Positions 25,317 through 34,423 of a DNA stretch of 38,869 nt are shown here, one piece after another. The position numbers and the translations under genes are program-made. The stretch comes from Legionella steigerwaltii (lineage in GTDB: Bacteria > Pseudomonadota > Gammaproteobacteria > Legionellales > Legionellaceae). The stretch is taken from contig NZ_LNYZ01000030.1 in NCBI RefSeq assembly GCF_001468065.1, positions 1 to 38,869 on the forward strand, given 5' to 3'. The notes under the pieces are model-generated. The model was not told where the DNA came from. It saw only the letters and a list, made by a program, of their open reading frames with translations, and did not search any database. How positions within the stretch are numbered: the stretch's first letter is position 1; each line of letters starts with the position of its first letter.

Positions 25317-25351
25317 AAAGTCCCTCTCTATTTGTATGGGCTTTATAATAA

Positions 25352-25379
25352 ATTTTAGTTTTCGGTATTATTTTGTCAA
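25352..25379 (-). promoter_or_regulatory. Sigma70-type promoter for the kinase-like gene
   Basis: On the minus strand a perfect TTGACA (25374-25379) is followed after 16 bases by TAAAAT (25352-25357). The predicted transcript start is about 30 bases before the ATG at 25316. An alternative -10 (TATTAT) further on has a poor spacing. Confidence 0.6.
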
Positions 25380-25446
25380 ATTGGTTGTTATTTGGATATC
25401 TATTTTTTTCGAAAATAGGTGATAAGATCCGGACTGGATTTAATGA

Positions 25447-27288
25447 TTATTTAATATTCAATGCAACCAGATCTTCTTCATTTAATGTTTCTTTTTTCAA
25501 TAACAATGTCGCACCTTCCTCTAAAATTTTTATACGTTTTTTAATTATATCCACAGCATTATCAAATGCGGTCTGGATTATTTTGCGGACTGCTGCATCT
25601 ATCTCGCATGCGGTTTCCTCACTAAATTCACGCTCGTTATGCGCCATAGGAGGTTCTAAAAAAGGAGAATGTTCCTTCTGATAGGTTACAGGTCCAAGTT
25701 CTTTATCCATCCCATAACGCATGACCATACTCCGTGCAATATCCGTTGCTTTGGCCAGATCATCTGCTGCTCCAGTTGAAAAGCGGCCAAAAACCACAAA
25801 CTCAGCAGCTCTGCCTCCGAGAAGAACCATCATTTTATTTTTTAATTCTTCTTCAGTCATGAGATAGCGATCTTCGGTAGGGCGTTGAATGGTATAACCT
25901 AAACTGCCTATCCCGCGCGGAATAATTGAAACTTTATGCACTTGATCAACATTAGGCAAGGAGAGTGCTATCAACGTGTGGCCCATTTCATGATATGCCA
26001 CAGCTTTACGTTCTTCAGGATTGAGTAAGCGGTTCTTTTTCTCTAAACCTGCGACAATGCGTTCAACTGCGTTAGTAAAATCATCCATGCTCACTGTATT
26101 AGCATTATGACGTGTGGCAAGTAAAGCTGCCTCATTGACGAGATTCGCTAAATCAGCACCAGAAAAACCAGGGGTTAACGCCGCAATTTTTTCAGGATCA
26201 ACATCTGGAGCTTGTTTTATTTTTTTCAGATGAACATTCAAAATTTCTATGCGGCCTTTTTTATCGGGTCGATCCACCAATACATGGCGATCAAAACGTC
26301 CAGCACGCAATAATGCAGGATCAAGAATTTCTGGGCGATTTGTTGCGGCAAGTAGAATTAATCCCTCACTGGGGTCGAAGCCATCCATCTCTGAGAGCAA
26401 CTGATTTAAGGTCTGTTCCTTTTCATCATGTCCCCCAGTCACATAAGCACCACGCGCTCTACCCAAAGCATCCAGTTCATCGATAAAAATAATTGCTGGA
26501 GCTGTTTCTCGGGCATGAGTGAAGAGATCACGGACGCGCGCAGCACCAACGCCAACAAACATTTCTACGAATTCTGAACCATTAATTGAAAAAAATGGCA
26601 CTCCAGCTTCACCTGCTACCGCTCGTGCGAGCAGTGTTTTTCCTGTTCCGGGTGGACCAACTAAAAGTACTCCTTTAGGTATATGAGCTCCTATGCGTGT
26701 ATAATGTTGCGGATTTTTGAGAAATTCGACAACTTCCATAAGCTCGGCTTTTGCTTCCTCTACTCCTGCAACATCTTGAAATGATACATGTGTTTCTTTT
26801 TCCATGTACATTTTGGCCTTGCTTTTTCCAACATCCAAGACACCACCGGCAGCGGAGCCCATGCGTCTTATCAAAAAACTCCACAGTGCAAAAAAAAGCA
26901 GTGCAGGAATAATCCAAGATAACACCAGGGTTAGCCATTTATTTTCAGCTTGTCCATTAAATTTTACTTTTGCGGCTTCCAGGGCGGATACAAGAGAGGG
27001 ATCATTGATACGTACGGTAGTGACTTGAGGTTCTTTACCACCATATTTTTTTATTTCATTTAATTTATCTTCAGGAAGCAATCCTACCAAACCTTCGGTT
27101 TTCACATTTGCGGTAATATAGCTTTCATCAAGTAGAACATTATCTAACTTATCGGCTTTCAAAAGATTTATAAAATCACTGTACGCAATATTGACAGGGT
27201 GTGGGGCGAAAAGAAAATTCTGGAATAGGATAATAATCCAGAAGATCATCAGCACATACCAGAGCGACTGCCATTGTTTGTTTTCCAC
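25447..27288 (-). CDS. ftsH: FtsH-family ATP-dependent zinc metalloprotease
   Basis: The 613-residue membrane protease has two membrane spans (about 9-27 and 119-140) flanking a periplasmic segment, Walker A GPPGTGKT (211-218), pore loop MFVG (243-246), Walker B IIFIDELD (266-273) and arginine-finger region RAGRFDR. The zinc site HEMGH (His433, Glu434, His437) has third ligand Asp510 (GAADDL). The usual bacterial motif is HEAGH, so Met replaces Ala here. FtsH degrades misfolded membrane proteins and short-lived regulators. Start is a GTG at 27288 after GGGGAAG. No rrmJ/ftsJ or folP neighbours are present, so this may be a second FtsH paralogue and not the essential copy. Confidence 0.9.
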   Translation of the reverse strand: MENKQWQSLWYVLMIFWIIILFQNFLFAPHPVNIAYSDFINLLKADKLDNVLLDESYITANVKTEGLVGLLPEDKLNEIKKYGGKEPQVTTVRINDPSLVSALEAAKVKFNGQAENKWLTLVLSWIIPALLFFALWSFLIRRMGSAAGGVLDVGKSKAKMYMEKETHVSFQDVAGVEEAKAELMEVVEFLKNPQHYTRIGAHIPKGVLLVGPPGTGKTLLARAVAGEAGVPFFSINGSEFVEMFVGVGAARVRDLFTHARETAPAIIFIDELDALGRARGAYVTGGHDEKEQTLNQLLSEMDGFDPSEGLILLAATNRPEILDPALLRAGRFDRHVLVDRPDKKGRIEILNVHLKKIKQAPDVDPEKIAALTPGFSGADLANLVNEAALLATRHNANTVSMDDFTNAVERIVAGLEKKNRLLNPEERKAVAYHEMGHTLIALSLPNVDQVHKVSIIPRGIGSLGYTIQRPTEDRYLMTEEELKNKMMVLLGGRAAEFVVFGRFSTGAADDLAKATDIARSMVMRYGMDKELGPVTYQKEHSPFLEPPMAHNEREFSEETACEIDAAVRKIIQTAFDNAVDIIKKRIKILEEGATLLLKKETLNEEDLVALNIK

Positions 27289-27559
27289 ACTCTTCCCCTG
27301 ATTAAGACTGTTATTAAATGAGTAGAAAAAACAACTGGGTTCATATAAGTATATACCAATGGATAAATGATCATATTCTAAGTAATACCACCAATTTCGT
27401 ATTTTCTTATGATGCTAAGATTGAGAAGTTGATCGATCTAATTTTAGCCCATCATTGTTTCATGCATTTTATATTTAGGTTTATAAATATTCATATTGTT
27501 GAATATATGAAGCATTAGAATTATAATTAAACAATTGAGTGGTAATTTGGGTATTCATT

Positions 27560-28393
27560 ATGGAAGTAAAAGTAGATGATAATGTCGTTCCTTCGAGTAC
27601 GCCGCACTATGTTCTAGATTATCCTAATAAAAATGATTTTTCGGTCTTCTTGGCTTATGTTAACCACGAAAGTGCAATGGCAGAAATTTATTTTGAAAGT
27701 GTAGATGGTAATGAGACCTTAGATGATGTAACGGTCAAGCTATTTAACAAGAATGGAAAATTGCTCCATAAAGATGGAAATAGATGCGATTTGATGCTTG
27801 TTTTGCGAGACAAGGGGGAAGTTATTGGCTTTATAGAATTAAGGCTAGCTCAAAACTCAGAACAGATATCTCAATTATTTAGCTTATTTGTAAGGGAAGA
27901 TCATCGCCGTAGAGGATTAGCTAACTTAATGATGGACCAGGCTTTTAATTTTTTTACAAATACAGGACAAACAATTATGACCGTCAGTCCTACAGCAGAT
28001 TCCCTTGCTGTTTATAATAAATTTGCTTTTTATCCGCCAGACCTTGATGATGATGGGTTAAGATCCTGGTTTCAAAAAACAGAGAAAGAAAGGCTTGAGG
28101 GATTAAAAGACGAGCCTTCAGAGTATCTTATAATGGATTTAGAAAAAGAACTCTGTCAGCAGGCATTTGAAAGTCATCGTGAAAAATCCTCTCAAAGTTC
28201 GGTCGAATTTGAGTTGTCGCAAAATTTAAGAAGAGATTCAAAAATTAATGTATTTGAATGGAGAAAAGTGAGCCTCCCCACCTTATCGAACAGCGATTTG
28301 GGTGTTTTAAGTACCCCGGAAGTTCCCAAAAAAAGAAAAGCTGAGTCTCAAGCCATTTCGGAATCCGAGCAAAAAAAATCGACATTGAACTAA
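27560..28393 (+). CDS. GNAT N-acetyltransferase with charged C-terminal tail
   Basis: The 277-residue protein carries the GNAT acetyl-CoA motif A: LFSLFVREDHRRRGLANLMM with (R/Q)xxGxA as RRRGLA, followed by VSPTADSLAVYNKFAFYP. The tail after about residue 190 is not GNAT and is polar, ending in VPKKRKAESQ (255-264) and a Glu/Lys/Ser-rich terminus. The KKRK cluster resembles a monopartite nuclear localisation signal, and polar Glu-rich C-termini are common in Dot/Icm substrates. Start: the ATG at 27560 is preferred to the GTG at 27539; neither has a strong ribosome binding site. The substrate is unknown. Confidence 0.7.
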   Translation: MEVKVDDNVVPSSTPHYVLDYPNKNDFSVFLAYVNHESAMAEIYFESVDGNETLDDVTVKLFNKNGKLLHKDGNRCDLMLVLRDKGEVIGFIELRLAQNSEQISQLFSLFVREDHRRRGLANLMMDQAFNFFTNTGQTIMTVSPTADSLAVYNKFAFYPPDLDDDGLRSWFQKTEKERLEGLKDEPSEYLIMDLEKELCQQAFESHREKSSQSSVEFELSQNLRRDSKINVFEWRKVSLPTLSNSDLGVLSTPEVPKKRKAESQAISESEQKKSTLN

Positions 28394-28488
28394 TAGAGAA
28401 CGTGTATTACACGTAGATTTGCAAAAATTTTATGGGATCACCATAAGCTATATTTACAGGATGAGTGAGAAAAACCTAGGGATAAATA

Positions 28489-29601
28489 ATGTCATCAGTA
28501 ATGCCTCAATTTCATATTTTTTTATCTGGTGATGTCATGACGGGGCGAGGGATTGATCAAATCTTAACTCATCCCTGTGAACCTCAAATTTATGAATCTT
28601 ATATTCAAGACGCACGTGATTATGTTTTACTCGCTGAACGGATCAATGGCTCAATTCCTCTTTATAACGAAGGAGGATATGTGTGGGGGGATGGATTAAA
28701 CGAGTTAAATTTAAGGAAGCCCGATCTGCGTTTAATTAATCTTGAAACAAGCATCACCAGCAGCGATACCCCATGGCCACATAAGGGCATCAATTACCGC
28801 ATGCATCCTAAGAATATAGATGCGATTACTTCGGCGCATATTGATGTTTGTACTTTGGCAAATAATCACGTATTAGATTGGGGAAAAGAAGGGTTTTTAG
28901 AGACCTTATTGACTCTGGATAAGGCTCGAATTAGTTATGCAGGTGCAGGAAAAAATATTCACAAAGCAACTGCACCAGCAATTCATTTTGTACCGGGTTT
29001 CAAAGGAAGAGTACTCGTGTTCTCTTTGGGGCTTTCTTCCAGTGGTATTCCCATAGAATGGGCAGCTACGCCCGAACAACCTGGAGTGTGGTTGTTGACT
29101 GACTTGGGTAAAGACAACATACATCAAATCAAAAATGTAATTAAACTTTATAAAAAGACAGAGGATTTATGCATTGTTAGCATTCATTGGGGTGGAAATT
29201 GGGGGTATGACATTCCCATATCACATCAACAATTCGCTCATATGCTCATTGATGAGTTAGACGTTAATGTGATTCATGGTCATTCTTCTCATCACCCAAT
29301 AGGTATTGAGTTGTACAATCAGGGTTTGATTTTATATGGGTGCGGGGATTTGATTAATGATTATGAGGGGATAGGTGGCTGGGAGCAGTTTAAAAGTGAT
29401 TTGTCCCTGATGTATTTTTTGACTTTTGATGCACATTGCCAGTTAAAACAATTGGAGTTGGTGCCAATGGTCAGAAAAAACTTCACATTGCACTATGCAA
29501 ATAAGGACGAGTGTCAATGGATGGCGAAAAAACTTACTGAATGTTCACAGGATTTTAAGACATCTTTTGAATTAAATGATCATGTGATCCAGTGCATATA
29601 G
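28489..29601 (+). CDS. CapA-family metallophosphatase-like protein
   Basis: The 370-residue protein has the CapA/PgsA pattern: FLSGDVMTGRG near the N-terminus, INLETSIT, LANNHVLDWGKEG, VSIHWGGNWGYD, and HGHSSHHPIGIELY followed by LYGCGDLINDYEG. The family has a calcineurin-like metallophosphoesterase fold and is named for poly-gamma-glutamate capsule synthesis, but most members outside Bacillus have unknown roles. No signal peptide or membrane anchor is visible, unlike Bacillus CapA, so it is probably cytoplasmic. No capB or capC neighbours. It converges on the next gene with three bases between stops. Confidence 0.8.
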   Translation: MSSVMPQFHIFLSGDVMTGRGIDQILTHPCEPQIYESYIQDARDYVLLAERINGSIPLYNEGGYVWGDGLNELNLRKPDLRLINLETSITSSDTPWPHKGINYRMHPKNIDAITSAHIDVCTLANNHVLDWGKEGFLETLLTLDKARISYAGAGKNIHKATAPAIHFVPGFKGRVLVFSLGLSSSGIPIEWAATPEQPGVWLLTDLGKDNIHQIKNVIKLYKKTEDLCIVSIHWGGNWGYDIPISHQQFAHMLIDELDVNVIHGHSSHHPIGIELYNQGLILYGCGDLINDYEGIGGWEQFKSDLSLMYFLTFDAHCQLKQLELVPMVRKNFTLHYANKDECQWMAKKLTECSQDFKTSFELNDHVIQCI

Positions 29602-29604
29602 GCC

Positions 29605-31104
29605 CTAGTTAGTACATGAAATTACTGGGAGCGAAGATGCGTCTGTATATTTTGTAATTCCTTCAGTAACAATAGAAATTAAAGGGGCTAAATTTTTTTC
29701 AGTACACCGTTCTAATTTCTTTCGTGTTGTTTCATGTTTTGCTGAATAAAAAACTGTGGCGTTATTATGCTCATAACAGTCAAGTAGCCATTGTATGTCA
29801 TGTTGTGTTATTGAAGAGAAGAAAAGCAGACTTGGCCATGAGGGTATTTCTAAAGAACGAATGTGTTCTTTAAGATGAACAGCAATGCTTTTTCTTAATT
29901 GATCTACAAGTGAGGCTGGCGCGCTTTTTTCTTGAGCAATTTTATAGAGGAGAACGCATTGACTGGGGCCCATTAACGTAATTAATCTATTTTGTAAGTG
30001 CTCATCCAAACTGAAAAATAAGGATTGATATTTTTTTTCGATTAACCAATGTTCCTCTTTGGCTGCCACACAAAGACGCAAGACATAATGTGCTTTATCA
30101 TCCGCAGTGAATTCGTCACATTCATCAAGTAAAATTAACTGCCTTAATGCAGTAAAAAATTCAAGTATCGCATTGGGTGAGGGTCGATTTTTCTTGTTTT
30201 TTTCACCCATTTGCAGGATAAATTTTTTTATCAATTCACAAATAAAGTGGTCAGGTTTTTTTTCAAAATGATCAAAGAGACCATCACTACAAAAACCAAG
30301 ATCGCGAAAAGCTCTTATGAGTTCATTTGGTTTCATATGCGGGTTTTTGTTTCTGAATTCAATGATTTTTTTTAGAGGATTTTTCGCGCCAAAGATACTC
30401 AATAAAAGCGGGGCCAATGCAAAAAAATCACTGGATTCGGAGTAGTCGCCCTTTAGTATTTCAATAGCGATATGTTCTGGAGTACCTTGAGGGATTTGGG
30501 GTACATCAATAATGCGCTTGGCATAATCGAGATCTAAGTAGGCCACCTCAATTCTATATTTTTTTCCTCTGGCATCATCAATGACATTGATTTTTATTTT
30601 GACATTCTCTCCATGGATGTCGCCATGAACAATGGGAGGGCTGCTGGTATTATTGTAATGAAGGTGATTGAGTCGCAGAATGAGTTGCCAGGATACATCA
30701 ACTGCTTGTAAAAAAGTTAATTGGTTCAGTTCTGGATTGTCACTGGAGTCCGGATAAATATGGAACCCATCAATAAAATCCATAATGAGCACATCTCTAC
30801 CTTCGATAGTTAGAACGGCTTTCTGTGACGCATAAAATTGAAAGGGTGATGGATGTTGTTTGTCGTCATAAAGTTTTATTGATACAGGTCTGTTTTCATC
30901 AATGACGAGCTCTTCTTTTTTAATGCGTCGTGGTTTTAAATCGATAGGCTCATTTTGTATCAATGCACATTGATGTCCCTTATAAACAGAATTGCCCAGT
31001 TCTTGGGAGAAATCAGAGGCATAATAGACGACTGTTCCATCGTGTTGTTTCACAGGAAATAAAGTAAGGGATGAGGATTTCTTATCTTTTCCTTTATTGG
31101 TCAT
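29605..31104 (-). CDS. Protein-kinase-like effector candidate
   Basis: The 499-residue protein has a kinase-like domain in the first ~330 residues: SVYKGH (39-44, possible glycine-loop region), VSIK with Lys77, a catalytic loop IVHGDIHGENVKI (His160, Asp162, Asn167), a DFG-equivalent DLD (191-193) and an APE-like GTPEH (207-211). All key catalytic positions appear present, so it is probably active. The C-terminal ~170 residues are helical with no recognised domain. Eukaryote-like kinases in Legionella are usually secreted effectors, so a host substrate is inferred. Start ATG 31104 follows AAAGGA. It is divergent from the large effector-like gene at 31427. Confidence 0.75.
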   Translation of the reverse strand: MTNKGKDKKSSSLTLFPVKQHDGTVVYYASDFSQELGNSVYKGHQCALIQNEPIDLKPRRIKKEELVIDENRPVSIKLYDDKQHPSPFQFYASQKAVLTIEGRDVLIMDFIDGFHIYPDSSDNPELNQLTFLQAVDVSWQLILRLNHLHYNNTSSPPIVHGDIHGENVKIKINVIDDARGKKYRIEVAYLDLDYAKRIIDVPQIPQGTPEHIAIEILKGDYSESSDFFALAPLLLSIFGAKNPLKKIIEFRNKNPHMKPNELIRAFRDLGFCSDGLFDHFEKKPDHFICELIKKFILQMGEKNKKNRPSPNAILEFFTALRQLILLDECDEFTADDKAHYVLRLCVAAKEEHWLIEKKYQSLFFSLDEHLQNRLITLMGPSQCVLLYKIAQEKSAPASLVDQLRKSIAVHLKEHIRSLEIPSWPSLLFFSSITQHDIQWLLDCYEHNNATVFYSAKHETTRKKLERCTEKNLAPLISIVTEGITKYTDASSLPVISCTN

Positions 31105-31163
31105 AAAGCAATATGTCCTTTTAGAATGTGGATGATCCCAATTAAATCATGACATTTTTATTT

Positions 31164-31186
31164 CAATCCGTAAATTGAACGGATTG
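31164..31186. promoter_or_regulatory. Operator-like inverted repeat CAATCCGT-N7-ACGGATTG
   Basis: A perfect 8-bp inverted repeat with a 7-base spacer lies in the 322-bp divergent intergenic region (31105-31426), 60 bases upstream of the minus-strand kinase start. A regulator bound here could control both divergent effector-like genes. The rest of the gap is AT-rich, with TATACT near 31226 as a possible plus-strand -10, and no gene seen. Confidence 0.45.
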
Positions 31187-31426
31187 GCAAGAATAATAAC
31201 TAAGTGATCGTGATTAAGCCTTGTGTACTATACTTTAACTATTGCTGGATAAAAAAAGTAGTCATTTTTTTCTTTTAATGGAATATACGGCTCCATTATT
31301 TTTACAAACTGCTTAATAGTTTCTTAACTTAAACGATGTAAAGTTAAATTATAAGTTAGTTTGATTAGATATTAATCATTTACTTTTTAGTATGTATTTT
31401 TATCGTAAATCCTTAAAGGAGATGAT

Positions 31427-34372
31427 ATGTTTTCCAAAAGCCTCGAGAAAAATAAAAGAAAATCACCTATAAAAACCAATCATTTCTCAAAGGAATATGC
31501 TGAAATCAGCAATCAATTAATAAAACTCCAGGTTGATACTGCACGAACAGATAGTTTAAAAAGATTGAATGAAGGAATAATACAAATTAAGCAAGATGAA
31601 AGCTTATCTGATGATGCAAAAATTGTTGCACTTCTGGACGTTTTTGTAAGCGAATATGCCCTGGTTTTAAAATCATTTGGTGGTTCAAGCAGTGGTGTAG
31701 CTAAATTTATGAGACAGTTTTGTGCTGAAAACTTGGGTGTCGAGTTAGGCTTGGGATCAACGTATCGTATCAAACCAGATGGTTTGATAATGCGTGTTTT
31801 AAATGATCAAGGAATAAAATATCCAGAGCAAGACAGTTTATTACCGCCTATCCACAGGAGAGAAGCTGAAGTGGGACGTGTCTCAAAAAGTGCTTCAGTG
31901 CTGGAAGTGCGAGAGGCGCCAAAGCCTAAAGTTAGTCCTTCACTCAATAGTATCGAAACGGCTCGAGAGGAAGTAGGGCAATTTACTTTGCGCAAAAACA
32001 AGGAACTCACTCGCTTAGGTAGTATGTTTGGTGCAAAACAATTTTGTTATGGGGAAAAACCTAGTGGTGTAGAACCAGGATTTAGAGCGATTGATTTAGA
32101 TGAATTATTTTTTAAAGAACTGGATAAGATCCTCGCTGAAGGACGCTTGCCAGCGGCAAAACAAGTTTCTGATGTACAAAAACTCAAAGACTTGAGGGAA
32201 GCTTTGAGCAAAGAGGAGGATTTGAATCAAAAGCAAATAGTTTTTGCAACCTTTATTAGCTCCCAGATTAAAGCGCCTCATGCTAAGGGGGTAATGGCTC
32301 CTAATATCCAATGGCTTTGTGATGAAGTGAAAGCAGCCGTTGCTAAGAATAATCAGCTAAGTGCTTGGATGTATAAACTTGATTATGCAGAAGGACAAAA
32401 AGACAGAATCAAAGCGAATAAAGAAGCGTTAAGAGAATTTGTCGGTACACGCTTTGCTGGTATTTTTAGTGCGCAAAATCAAAGGCAGGAAATTGTCTGG
32501 GTTAATAACGGTAAAGGGGAAGTCCATGCCTTATTAGCGTGCGGTTGGAAAAATGGTTTACAAGAGTTAACCCACTTTCTACATGGCGGTTCTGCACCTG
32601 ATTATAATGGAGTATTGGTAGAGGACAAGAGTGCAGCAGTAAAGCGTTCTAAATATATTTATGGCTTAGCCAAGAATTTAATTTTTGGTATTGGGATTGG
32701 TGACCGCGATGGCATGGGGAAGGATGCACAAAATAAAGGTTTTGCAGATAATGCATATTATGGTTTTGATTATGGTAAACCGTATGAAGGAGAGGGTGTA
32801 GCATCAAGTCTAGATGATGATTTTTCATTTGAAGACTTGTTTGCTAAGGCTCCTGCACTATTTAGAGGTTCTTCACCGATTGGTTTAGCGCGTCATTTTA
32901 TGTATCGAAACTACAGCGTCTTTTATGACACTGTTTTGTCTGAACGCATGGAAGGGGTCCACTTACTTATAAAAATGATTACTGGAGAAAATCCCAGTGA
33001 AGAAGTGATTAAAAGTTATCCGGGTTTAAGAGATGAATTAAACCGTATTGAAGAAAGAACTCCTTCCCCTGAAGAATTATTAAAAAATTTAGGAGCGCTT
33101 AGGGAGAAAAGTGCCAAAGGGAGCCAATTAGAGGCTTTAATCGACGCGCAAATTATAGAAATATGCTCAGGAAAATTATCCACTTTTGACTTGTATTTTG
33201 CTCAAATAAAAATTGATTTAATTGATATGGGCATCAAAAATAAGATGCCCTATGCAGAGCTTGCTGACTACATAGGATTTATTAATGAAATGGAAGCAAC
33301 CGCTCGGAACAGCAATCAACATATATTAGCTACGTTTGAACAACGTAAGTTATTGACTGCTCAGGAAATTGATCTACTTGATCGACTAGAGAAATATTTT
33401 TCCCCTACCTCAGTGATGTCTCATGATGGAGAAGTCTTTCTGAATACGATGCGTTTTGATCCCCCAAGTAGTAGAATGCCATTCCAACTCAAAAAGGAAG
33501 AAAATGGAACTTATACCTTAACTACAACAAATAAAAATCTTATTCGTCAATTAAAAGATGAGTTCGGGCTTGAGTGCAAACAAAGTGAAGCGGGATTAAG
33601 CTGCACTATAAATGCTGATGCACTCGCAGGATTAATGAAAACTGCTGAGATGAAGTACAATCAAAAAAGGGATGGATTGTTGATTAAACCAACCTATAAA
33701 TTCATTACCTTCACTCACATGTTCTCGATACTAAACCAAAATAATACGCCACAAGATCCTAAAGTTGATCTGGGTTTTTTATGGCGTGAGGATAACAGTT
33801 TATCTCTGCGAATTATTGCGAAAACAAGGCAACAAGTAGTGCAAGCAGAACGGTTATTTGGGATAAAGCTTGCGCTGAATGAAGCGCAACTGATTGAAAT
33901 TCAACCTGATGCGCATGCTATATTTCAAAAACGCATCGAGAAACACTACGAACGATTCACGAAACAAGAAGAAGGTGTTGAGTTAGTTGAAATTGGGCGA
34001 AGAGAATCTATAATTCCAGTCCTCTCTCAATCAAAAAAGGAAATTTCTCCAACTGCATCGGATAAGTGGAAAGAGTTCCACGAAAAGTCGGAGGCGGAAA
34101 TTCCAGAAACGCCATCACCAACAGAACTATTAATCGAACGTCTGAATGTGCTGATTCCTGACGAGGGAACTAGGGAAAAGGTTCTAAATATAATCGAAGA
34201 GACAGATCCCAAAATCATTCAACAATTGCTGTCTTATAATGATCAAACTTTATCTGCAAATGATAATCTCGAAGCGATTATGAGCGAGCAATTTTCAAAA
34301 ATTCATAAAATCGAAGATAAGCCGACTGTAACAGCATCTGATCCAATCAGCATGAAACAAACCTTATATTAA
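31427..34372 (+). CDS. Large effector-like protein with GIGDRDG kinase-like motif
   Basis: I cannot name this 981-residue protein. It has no signal peptide or membrane segment. A central stretch NLIFGIGIGDRDGMGKDAQN (with Asp426/Asp428 and Asn436) followed by YYGFDYG (Asp448) matches the catalytic loop and metal-binding pattern of PI3K/PI4K-type and related kinases (GDRxxxN ... DFG). Flanking regions are helical and charged. The N-terminus is Lys-rich and the C-terminus Glu/Ser/Thr-rich, like Dot/Icm substrates. Start ATG 31427 has AAAGGAG five bases upstream. Divergent from a kinase-like gene. A host-lipid or protein kinase role is inference. A non-kinase adaptor is possible. Confidence 0.65.
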   Translation: MFSKSLEKNKRKSPIKTNHFSKEYAEISNQLIKLQVDTARTDSLKRLNEGIIQIKQDESLSDDAKIVALLDVFVSEYALVLKSFGGSSSGVAKFMRQFCAENLGVELGLGSTYRIKPDGLIMRVLNDQGIKYPEQDSLLPPIHRREAEVGRVSKSASVLEVREAPKPKVSPSLNSIETAREEVGQFTLRKNKELTRLGSMFGAKQFCYGEKPSGVEPGFRAIDLDELFFKELDKILAEGRLPAAKQVSDVQKLKDLREALSKEEDLNQKQIVFATFISSQIKAPHAKGVMAPNIQWLCDEVKAAVAKNNQLSAWMYKLDYAEGQKDRIKANKEALREFVGTRFAGIFSAQNQRQEIVWVNNGKGEVHALLACGWKNGLQELTHFLHGGSAPDYNGVLVEDKSAAVKRSKYIYGLAKNLIFGIGIGDRDGMGKDAQNKGFADNAYYGFDYGKPYEGEGVASSLDDDFSFEDLFAKAPALFRGSSPIGLARHFMYRNYSVFYDTVLSERMEGVHLLIKMITGENPSEEVIKSYPGLRDELNRIEERTPSPEELLKNLGALREKSAKGSQLEALIDAQIIEICSGKLSTFDLYFAQIKIDLIDMGIKNKMPYAELADYIGFINEMEATARNSNQHILATFEQRKLLTAQEIDLLDRLEKYFSPTSVMSHDGEVFLNTMRFDPPSSRMPFQLKKEENGTYTLTTTNKNLIRQLKDEFGLECKQSEAGLSCTINADALAGLMKTAEMKYNQKRDGLLIKPTYKFITFTHMFSILNQNNTPQDPKVDLGFLWREDNSLSLRIIAKTRQQVVQAERLFGIKLALNEAQLIEIQPDAHAIFQKRIEKHYERFTKQEEGVELVEIGRRESIIPVLSQSKKEISPTASDKWKEFHEKSEAEIPETPSPTELLIERLNVLIPDEGTREKVLNIIEETDPKIIQQLLSYNDQTLSANDNLEAIMSEQFSKIHKIEDKPTVTASDPISMKQTLY

Positions 34373-34389
34373 TCATCATCGTTTTGCTT

Positions 34390-34423
34390 GTAGCCAGGAT
34401 TACGCTACGTTAATCCGAGCTAC
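34390..34423. terminator. Hairpin between convergent genes, short relative of the TAGCC repeat
   Basis: Arms 34390-34402 and 34411-34423 (GTAGCcaGGATTA / TAATCCgaGCTAC) form a 13-base stem with two mismatches and an 8-base loop. It contains the stop codon of the minus-strand GNAT gene and lies 18 bases after the stop of the plus-strand gene, so it can terminate both. There is no U-tract. The ends resemble the larger TTGTAGCC palindromes. Confidence 0.6.

Noticed and set aside
27318..27518. 66-codon open frame on the plus strand before the GNAT gene
   Set aside because: It has no convincing ribosome binding site, consists of AT-rich low-information sequence, and sits where the divergent promoters of ftsH and the GNAT gene should be.
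31105..31426. PmrA or CpxR box upstream of the effector candidates
   Set aside because: CTTAA- and GTAAA-like words occur near 31325-31350, but not as the properly spaced direct repeats those regulators use.
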